NCBI RefSeq assembly: GCF_900700375.1
Contig: NC_041713.1
Location: forward strand, 1 to 64,000
Reading direction: 5' to 3'
Length of the DNA stretch: 64,000 bases
Source: Denticeps clupeoides
Lineage: Eukaryota > Chordata > Actinopteri > Clupeiformes > Denticipitidae
Shown here: positions 57,901 to 64,000 of the stretch, in pieces
Position numbering within the stretch: the stretch's first letter is position 1
How the letters are laid out: each line of letters begins with the position of its first letter
Program-made: the position numbers and the translations under genes
The notes under the pieces: generated by a model
Databases searched by the model: none
Seen by the model: the letters and a program-made list of their open reading frames with translations, nothing else
Told to the model about the DNA's origin: nothing

Positions 57901-58552
57901 ACAATAAGAAATGGGCTATTAATAGCTTAGCGTGTTAAACACTAGTTAGACCAGAAGACCACCAAGTCCCAGGTTCAGTCCCCACTTACTACCATTGTGT
58001 CCATGAGCAAGACCCTGATAAAACGTGTGTACAGCTCTAAACCTGCAGTGGCTGAAAGAACAAAAGGGCTTTGGTGGTCACTGCTGGTCACTGCTGATTG
58101 GATATTTCTCCCCTTCTCAGGCCAGACGGGCAGTTCTGCTCCACAGACAGGAGCCATGGGGTCCACCGTGGGACAGACTGACTACAGTGCAGCCTGGGCG
58201 GAGTACTACGGACAGCAGAATCACACTGATAATAATCTTTTCCACACAGGTATATTCCAGCAGATATTACTGACGTGGGTCTGGTGCACTTTCCTGTTTG
58301 CTGCTGCTGACCATCATCATACTTTTCTGGAATTATTCATATGCCTTCGTCTGTGATTGGTAACGAATGTTCCCGTTCTTTTTGGTTTCAGACTCAGTGA
58401 AGCAGCAGGCCTCATGGGAAAGAATACAGTTGGCATCCATGAACACGTCTGCTCTCTGCTTTTTCTTGTTTTGGATTTTTTTTTGGGTTCGGTCATATCA
58501 TGCACGTCTTTTTTATAATAAAACTGGGGGGGAATTACCACGCTGTCTGTAG
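53475..58552 (+). CDS. khsrp: KHSRP/FUBP2-like RNA-binding protein lacking most of KH1-KH3
   Basis: Normal KHSRP binds AU-rich RNA with four KH domains. Exons seen: about 53475-53538, 54315-54400, 54659-54695, 54888-54940, 55403-55476, 55564-55675, 55845-55963, 56397-56675, 56745-56827, 57023-57078, 57151-57300, 58121-58249, 58392-58552. Order of content: [51 protein letters not shown]; a KH1 stub [11 protein letters not shown]; then directly [15 protein letters not shown], the post-KH2 linker; [20 protein letters not shown] (second half of KH3); an intact KH4 with [20 protein letters not shown]; and [12 protein letters not shown] and [12 protein letters not shown] repeats. KH2 and the GXXG half of KH3 are absent. 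Phases still match across the gaps (exon 6 end needs donor TTTT|GTATG). Exons 1 and 2 each need a frame change to read the expected protein. The last exon reads past an AATAAA at 58,517, so the true stop is uncertain. Confidence 0.8.
53548..53822 (+). repeat. (GT)n/(GCGT)n microsatellite in khsrp-like intron 1
   Basis: About 275 bp of GTGTGTGCGTGCGTGCGT-type sequence starting 10 bp after the exon 1 donor. Confidence 0.97.
53823..54260 (+). repeat. Degenerate minisatellite of GGGTCTGCCCGTCGAGGGAA units
   Basis: About 12 imperfect units of 30-40 bp (GGTCAGGTCTGCCCATCAAG, GGGAAAGGACTGGTCGGGTC) in khsrp-like intron 1. Confidence 0.85.
54962..54997 (+). repeat. (GT)n microsatellite
   Basis: About 17 GT units in the intron after the [14 protein letters not shown] exon. 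Confidence 0.95.
55096..55200. mobile_element. Possible Tc1-like terminal scrap
   Basis: CACTGCTCAAAAAGAATATT resembles the terminal CTGCTCAAAAAAAT of the Tc1-like element at 58,956-59,306. Short, low confidence. Confidence 0.35.
57301..58120 (+). other. khsrp-like intron 11
   Basis: AT-rich; a family B SINE fragment lies at 57,935-58,020 (ACCAGAAGACC, GGTTCAGTCCCCACTTACTA). No exon recognised. Confidence 0.55.
57935..58020 (+). mobile_element. SINE (family B) fragment
   Basis: Box B region and TACCATTGTGTCCATGAGCA body; tail missing. Confidence 0.7.
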
Positions 58553-58865
58553 TCATGTTTGTTGTCGAAGGGAATGAGTGGGTTGGTGAAGATCCTCTTT
58601 AACATCATCCTCTCTGATATGAATGTGAGTGTGAACATCAGAATACAGATGGAACAGTTTCTGCACTTTTAATAAGCAGCAGCACTGGTAGAACTGCTGG
58701 TCATGCAGAACCATTGTCAAATGGTCATGAACAGAAAATGAAATAAAGTAAATAGATTGATGTAGCATCTCTCCTCTCACAAGATTGACTGAGACCGAAC
58801 CCCCAGTGAAATCAGGTATGAACTGGAAAGAGAGGATGAAAGTTCTATTGATCATATTTTTTGAT
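58553..58865. other. Intergenic DNA
   Basis: Nothing recognised. Confidence 0.45.
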
Positions 58866-58955
58866 TGTAGCGGGTAACTCTGTCCATAGCAGATAACACA
58901 GCTGCCTATGAAAGTCCCAGGTTCAAAACCCCACTTCCCACCTTTGTGTCTGACT
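58866..58955 (+). mobile_element. SINE (family B) fragment
   Basis: AGCGGGTAAC, GGTTCAAAACCCCACTTCCC and CACCTTTGTGTC; lies against the Tc1-like remnant and may be inserted in it. Confidence 0.7.
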
Positions 58956-59306
58956 CTTACTCTGAACCGGCTTTCATCTGTGAAGAGCACAAGGTGCCAG
59001 TGGCGAATTTGCCAGTCCTGGTGTTCTCTGGTAAAATTCCAAGCGTGCTGCACGGTGTTGGGCTCCACCTGTGAATGACAGACACAGCAAACCTTCTTGC
59101 CAGAGCTCGTATTGATGTGCCATCCTGGATGATCTGCACGACCTGGGCCATTTGTGTGGGCCGTAAACTCATCTCATTCTACCACTGGAGTGACAGAAGA
59201 GACCTGAACATCAGCCCAAAAGCACAGGAACTGAGAAGTGGCCTGTGGTCACCACCTGCAGGACCACGCCTTTATTGGGGACGTGTTTGCTCTATTTTTT
59301 GAGCAG
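58956..59306 (-). mobile_element. Tc1-like transposon, internally deleted
   Basis: Minus-strand pieces of transposase: SLRPTQMAQVVQIIQDGTSI, RALARRFAVS (helix-turn-helix) joined after a deletion to LVLFTDESRF (around the first catalytic Asp, D in TDES). Ends with TTTTTTGAGCAGTG, the element's terminal word. The remaining catalytic residues are absent. Confidence 0.85.
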
Positions 59307-59354
59307 TGTGCTTGTGGTACTGTGGCTGGAGTTGTAGAGTAATTTATCATGTTT

Positions 59355-59440
59355 AACGACAGCCCTTATATCCTTCATCCATGGTAAGTTGAAAGCACGT
59401 TGTAAGTCGCTCTGGATAAGGGCGTAAATGTAAATGTAAC
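59355..59440 (+). mobile_element. L2-type 3' tail fragment
   Basis: TTGAAAGCACGTTGTAAGTC, GCTCTGGATAAGGGCG, TAAATGTAAATGTAA. Confidence 0.75.
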
Positions 59441-59803
59441 CTCCATAGAAGGCAGGTTAAATGACGAGATGAAAGGTAAGGGCAAGACGGAACACCTTAC
59501 TGTTATGACTATAAAATGTGTTTTAGCTTTGGTGCATTCACATATTCATAAACCAACCAAACAAGAAGAACCAGTCAGAGAATCAGGAACCTGGAGAGCA
59601 TTGTTGTAAACAGTGACCATGTGACTGAAAACTGCTTTTCTTTTAGCTGCGAGCGAGTTGGCATGAAGCAGCTCAAAGTAAACATGTAAAAGGGAACTAG
59701 AGGGCAGTGTTTCATACTTCTGGACCCTGTGGGGAACGTCAGACCTTCCGTGGTCCCCATCTTACACATCATATTGGTGGCAACCATTGTGTATCTATGG
59801 TAT
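59441..59803. other. Intergenic DNA
   Basis: Nothing recognised. Confidence 0.45.
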
Positions 59804-60955
59804 CTTACATTTACATTTACAGCATTTGGCAGATGGCCGCATCCAGAGCGACTTACTACGTGCGTCCATGTCACCATGGATGAAGTGGTCAGTTCTGGTT
59901 CACTAGGACCCCCAACTATGAATACAATCTTTTTATTCACTCTGTTCTAGTTTCTATACAGAAGTCAGACGAGAAGAAGGTTACAAGTTCATCTAAATCT
60001 TCTCTAAAGAGGAAGGTCTTGAGCTGCCGTGTGAAGGTGCTCAGTGACTGAGCTGGAAGTTCATTCCACCACCGAGGGGCCAAGACGGAGAAGAGTCTAG
60101 ATGAGCGTCTTCCTTTTACCTTCAGAGATGGAGGGACCAGGCGAGCAGTACTGGGGGCTCGGAGTATACCAGGTGCAGTGCGAGGTGTAATAAGGGCTGT
60201 GAGGTAGGATGGTGCTACTCCATGTTTGGCTTTGTAGGCCAGCATCAGTATTTAGAACCTGATGCGTGCAGCTACTGGGAGCCGGTGGAGGGAACGTACC
60301 AGAGGGGCGGTGTGGAGAACTTGGGAAGGTTGAAGATAATTTTGTAGTAGTTGTAGAGGTCGGATGGTACATAGTGGTAGACCAGCTAGAAGGGAGTTAC
60401 AGTAGTCCAGTTGTGAGGTTACTAAGGACTGAACCAGGATCTGGGTGGCCTGTGTTGACAGATAAGGGCGGATTCGTCTGATATTGTAGAGAAGGAATCT
60501 ACATGAGCGGGAAAGGTTGCTGATGTGAGTCGAGAAGAAGAGTTGGTTGTCTATTCCAAGGTTGTGGGCTGTTGCAGAAGGAGAGAGCTGCGAGTTGTCC
60601 AGGTAAATAGCAAGATCCTGATGTGCTGAAGAATCTGCTGGAATTAATATTAGTTCAGTTTTGGTGGGATTCAGTTTGAGGTGATGGGCTGCCATCCAAG
60701 ACGAGATGTCGGTTAGACATGCAGAGATTTTGGAAGCAGCATGTAGATCAGAGGGAGGAAAGGAGAAGAGGAGTTGTGTGTCGTCAGCATAGCAGTGGTA
60801 GGATAATCCATGTGAGGAAATGACCTCACCAAGTGATCTCGTGTAGAGGGAGAAAAGGAGAGGACCTAGCACTGAGCCTTGAGGGACACCAGTGGAGAGT
60901 CTACGTGAGGTAGAGGTGGATCCTTTCCAAGTCACTTGGTAAGATCGCGCATCAA
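59804..60955 (-). mobile_element. L2-type LINE, 3' half with reverse-transcriptase
   Basis: The minus-strand frame 60,935-60,252 is open and reads [30 protein letters not shown] (catalytic YADD) and [12 protein letters not shown]. It then continues out of frame to RWWNEL and STFTRQLKTFLF. The 3' tail ends in TGTAAATGTAAATGTAAG on minus at 59,804. 5' truncated inside RT, so not active. The same family as the fragment at 15,543, in opposite orientation. Confidence 0.92.
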
Positions 60956-61046
60956 GGTATCTTCATTTTGATGGGTTGATTCCTGGTCCATTCAGACTCA
61001 GCGTCATTTCTTGACGTTTTGATTGGTTAATTCCAGGGGCAGATTA

Positions 61047-61160
61047 GATTAGGGCCAGTGGTGTCCTAGTGGGTAAGGAAGTGGACCTGTAATCAGAAGG
61101 TTGCCGGTTCAAACCCCGAACCACCAAGGTGGTGTGTCGCATGTGACAACTAATCACTTT
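61047..61160 (+). mobile_element. SINE (family A), internally deleted
   Basis: CAGTGGTGTCCTAGTGGGTA, AAGGTTGCCGGTTCAAACCC and then directly GTCGCATGTGACAACTAATC; the middle is lost. Confidence 0.8.
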
Positions 61161-61284
61161 TACTGAAGGACATTTTACTGATGAATTATAATAATTAAAT
61201 CTCCCATCCTATCAGGGCTGGAGACTGAACATCCTCTCTTGGGTGGAGCTTTTCAATACAGATCCTCACCAAATGTATGGTTTG

Positions 61285-61420
61285 TGAACCAGAACCAGAA
61301 GAGCACAAAGTCCCAGAGCCAACCCCCACTTACTACCATCACGTCCCTTAGCAAGACAAGAAGGGGGACTGTCCCTGTCACTGATTGTAAGGGCGTCTGG
61401 TAAATGCTGGAAATGTAAAT
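61285..61420 (+). mobile_element. SINE (family B)
   Basis: TTGTGAACCAGAACCAGAAG, CCCCACTTACTACCATCACG, GTCTGGTAAATGCTGGAAAT. Confidence 0.78.
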
Positions 61421-61606
61421 CAGTCGTTTCAAAAGTGTTCAACAAACATGTCCGTTGACACCAGAATTAGGGTCTGAACTGGGTTTGGACCTGGATTATG
61501 ACTGGTGGGTAGCTGCCCTTCAGTAAATTCAGTTTCTACTGGCTCATATATCTGCCCCTACACAGCCTCATCTGAGCTCATTTCTACAGCCTGTGGAGGA
61601 GGAAGG

Positions 61607-61658
61607 ATGAACCTGGCTTTACTTCTTACTCTGGTTTCATGCTGTCTGGCTTCTGAAG
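61607..61658 (+). CDS. Possible signal-peptide exon of a secreted or membrane protein (partial)
   Basis: ATG followed by 17 codons, M-N-L-A-L-L-L-T-L-V-S-C-C-L-A-S-E, then a GAAG|GTAAAG donor. It has the short N-region, Leu/Val core and A-S-E end of a signal peptide, with a phase-1 donor as is common for the first intron of immune receptors and secreted proteins. No second exon was found with confidence; 61,969 (CTGCAG|AAGATCCAGAAAGG) keeps phase but soon loses a donor. The rest of the gene may be outside the window, or this may be chance. Confidence 0.35.
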
Positions 61659-62059
61659 GTAAAGTCTTTACTTTTAAAACCAGGTTTGTTTAGGAAGCCT
61701 TCATTTCCTTTCATTTGTACAGTATTGAAACACACTGTGCTCTCTCATCATATTTTATATCAGCATTGGTTTAGTTGATTGAAATGCTGAGGTTTTATAG
61801 AAGCTTTCATTGGACTTTATGACTTTATCATCCCTGTGATTCCAAAATATGCATTTTCTATTGCTTATTAAAACCATATCAACAAAAATAGAGCCTTTTT
61901 AAAATGTGAAATGCACTTTGCATAATTTCTTGTTTATTTGTGGAATTTTTGTGCTCTTCGTACTGCAGAAGATCCAGAAAGGTTTCAGTATCCCCAAAGT
62001 ATTTCATTTCTGCTGCTAAAAAATATACAGAGATATTATACTTTTATACAGAGAAATTA
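61659..62059 (+). other. AT-rich DNA after the putative signal exon
   Basis: No clear exon, only a weak candidate start at 61,969. Confidence 0.4.
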
Positions 62060-62355
62060 CTTTACTTTACTTTATTTTGCAGACACTTTTATCCAAAGTG
62101 ACTTACAGGAGGACGACACCAGCAATTCTCGTTCAATTTCTATAGATTTTGAGTTTTCAAAACTAACTTGTCAGAAAAAGAACATGCTGGGAATAGTTAA
62201 GTGCTGGACGAAGAAAAAATGTTTTACATTTATTTTGTGAGTGTGTGTGTACGTGTGTGTGTGTGTGTGTAAGTGTTAGATTTGTCTGAAATACTTTTTG
62301 AACAAGTGGGTTTTCAGCTGCTTCTTAAAGGTGGTGGTGGTCTCGGCTAGTCGAA
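62060..62355 (-). mobile_element. L2/CR1-type LINE 3' fragment
   Basis: TTTTGCAGACACTTTTATCC and AAAGTGACTTACAGG are a reversed L2 tail. 62,290-62,340 on minus encodes TTTFKKQLKTHLFKKYF, the usual C-terminus. Contains a (GT)n run near 62,240-62,268. Confidence 0.75.
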
Positions 62356-62733
62356 CGACAATAAATCTTTATTGTCATTGTCACTTCTCAAAGAACGTTG
62401 AAATTTAAGATGCAGTGACCACAGTATGAGTCATATGGTTAAGACAGGAAATAATAGACTTAAATAACAACAAAGACTTAAAGACACTGTATTACAGATC
62501 ACAAATATACAGTGGGTACGGAAAGTGTTCAGACCCCCTTACATTTTCCACTTTTTGTTATATTTCTGCCATTTGCTAAAATCATTTAAGTTCATTTTTT
62601 TCCTCATTAATGTACACACAGCCCCCACATTGACAAATACACAGAATTGTTGACATTTTACAGATTTATTAACAAAAAAGAATTTATATCACACGGTCCT
62701 ATGTTTCTAACTAACTACTCTAACTAATTATTG

Positions 62734-62942
62734 GGGTAGTGGTGGCCTCGTGGTTAAGGAAGCGGCCCCGTAACCACTGAGGTCCCCTTGATGAAGGGAC
62801 CGTCCCCACACACTGCCCCCCGGGCGCCTGTCATGGTGCCCACTGCTCACCAAGGGCGATGGTTAAATACAGAGGACACATTTCACCGTGTCACCGTGTG
62901 CTGTGCGGCAGTGATTCACGATGACAATCACGTCACTTTTAC
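62734..62942 (+). mobile_element. SINE (family A) nested in the Tc1-like element
   Basis: GGTAGTGGTGGCCTCGTGGT, AAGGAAGCGGCCCCGTAA, CCGTCCCCACACACTGCCCC and ACGATGACAATCACGTCACT. Box B is lost. Confidence 0.85.
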
Positions 62943-62981
62943 CTTCAGTATTTAGTGGAAGCTCCCATTTGATCTAATACA

Positions 62982-63180
62982 AATTCAAATTTTATTTCAC
63001 ATACACAGTCATACACGGTATGATATGCAGTGAAATGCTTGTGCAGCTGCTAATGAACTCAACATTACAAATATTGCAAGTAATTACAAAAGTGATCAAG
63101 TGTTAAGGAGTGTCTGATCCGCCCAGAGTGCCCTGCAAGTCGGCCACTGAGTGTGGGCACGTGCCCAGCACCCCCCGGAG
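62982..63180. mobile_element. Second insertion inside the Tc1-like element
   Basis: 62,982-63,075 (TCACATACACAGTCATACAC, GATATGCAGTGAAATGCTTG) is a LINE/SINE-like tail. 63,108-63,180 (GATCCGCCCAGAGTGCCCTG, CACTGAGTGTGGGCACGTGC) is the same as 13,950-14,013 beside the 5S array. Confidence 0.65.
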
Positions 63181-63815
63181 GAGCCATGGCTCTTTTTGGG
63201 AAAAATGGGGGATCCTCTGCCCGTTCTGGCAGGTTGGATGGTAAACGTTGGTGGACGGCCATTGTTAGGTCTCAACAGAGATGTTCAATTGAGTTTAATT
63301 CAGGGTTCTGGCTGGGCCATTCAAGGACAGTCACAGAGTTGTTGTGAAGCCACTCCTTCGCTATTTTAGCTGTGTGCTCAGGGTCATGGTCTTGTTGGAA
63401 GGTAAACTTCGGCCCAGTCTGAAGTCCTGAGCTCCATTGAGAAGGTTTTAATCCAGGAAATCCCTGTACTCGGCCACATTCATCTTTCCCTCCATTGCAA
63501 CCAGTCGTCCTGCCCCTGCAGCTGCAAAACAGCCCACAGGATGATGCTGCCACCACCATGCTGACCTGGTGGGACTGTACTTAGCGAACTCCATGCAGGC
63601 TTTCTTGCAGGTGTCTTGCACTGAGGACAGGTTTTGGTCGGGCCACTCTGCCGTGAAGCCTCGACTGGCGGAGGGCTTCAGTGATGTTAGACTTTGTGCA
63701 ACTTTCTGAAAACTTCAGTTTTTCTTAGCCAATAAATCTGCAACAATTCGGTGTTTTTCTGTCAATATGGAGCGCTTCTTGTACATTAATGAGGAAAAAT
63801 GAACTTGACCTGGAA

Positions 63816-64000
63816 CACGTTCATCAGTGAACCCAGGAGAGATGTTGGAGTTTTTATGGTCCACCTCCACATTTTTCTTTTTTGAGTTACGAAACTATTT
63901 TTGAAAAGGCTTCTTACTCTCATATTTCGTTGTCTTGGCATGAAGTGTTGTTTCGACAGGGAGCTCTGGGTTTGTGGTGGGCTTATTGCTGCTCTACTGC
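63816..64000. other. Window end, no feature recognised
   Basis: No recognisable gene or repeat. Confidence 0.4.

Larger units (their letters stand above)
62507..63815 (-). mobile_element. Tc1-like DNA transposon, broken and with nested insertions
   Basis: One end at 62,507 (ACAGTGGGTACGGAAAGTGT, TCAGACCCCCTTACATTTTC). Transposase on minus at 63,283-63,560 with FQQDHDPEHTAKIAKEWL and LEWPSQNPELNSIEHL, the second catalytic Asp region. The stretch 63,700-63,810 comes from near the other end (CAATAAATCTGCAACAATTC, TGTACATTAATGAGGAAAAA), so a large internal part is gone. Interrupted by a SINE at 62,734-62,942 and by a second insertion at about 62,982-63,180. A different family from the copy at 18,460. 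Confidence 0.88.

Noticed and set aside
60252-60935. 227-codon minus ORF as a host gene
   Set aside because: It contains [10 protein letters not shown] and YADD reverse-transcriptase motifs and belongs to a 5'-truncated L2 LINE.

Overview
The window is vertebrate nuclear DNA from a ray-finned (teleost) fish. The genes are split by short GT-AG introns and carry AATAAA signals. The spaces between them are full of fish-type repeats: tRNA-derived SINEs with L2-like tails, L2 and CR1/Rex1-like LINEs, and Tc1-like transposons. I cannot fix the species from sequence alone; a non-percomorph such as a clupeomorph is only a guess from the SINE style.

Layout. (1) 1-13,130 is a head-to-tail 5S rDNA array of about 48 units with a period near 263 bp, all on the + strand. 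Its right edge decays and one unit is split by a solo LTR. (2) 13,130-22,430 is repeat-rich flank. It holds degenerate tandem repeats, fossil 18S and 5.8S rDNA fragments, LINE pieces, a Tc1-like element and SINEs; no host gene was recognised. (3) 22,430-30,000 holds an ALDH3B-type aldehyde dehydrogenase (+), clpp (-) and a G-protein gamma-5-like gene (+). (4) 30,650-40,960 is a compact block: carm1 (+), yipf2 (-) and timm29 (+). It matches the order and strands I remember for CARM1-YIPF2-TIMM29 on human 19p13.2. yipf2 and timm29 share a short divergent promoter. (5) 41,000-47,800 is SINE, LINE and CA-rich minisatellite DNA. (6) 47,930-58,550 holds slc25a23 (+) and a khsrp-like gene (+), neighbours (with clpp) on human 19p13.3. 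(7) 58,550-64,000 is mostly transposon remnants, plus one possible signal-peptide exon.

The single-copy genes do not form an operon-like system. Two are mitochondrial inner-membrane proteins (slc25a23, timm29), one is a matrix protease (clpp), two are lipid-anchored CaaX proteins (aldh3b-like, gng5-like), one is a Golgi membrane protein (yipf2) and two act on gene expression (carm1, khsrp-like). What groups them is conserved chromosome-19p-like synteny.

The points most worth a second look are the khsrp-like locus, which lacks most of KH domains 1-3 yet keeps its downstream reading frame; the fossil 45S rDNA pieces beside the 5S array; the covarying helix II of the 5S genes; the multi-unit duplications inside the array; and a 2-kb CA/CG-rich block in a carm1 intron. 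I found no CRISPR array, no complete virus-like element and no clearly new system.
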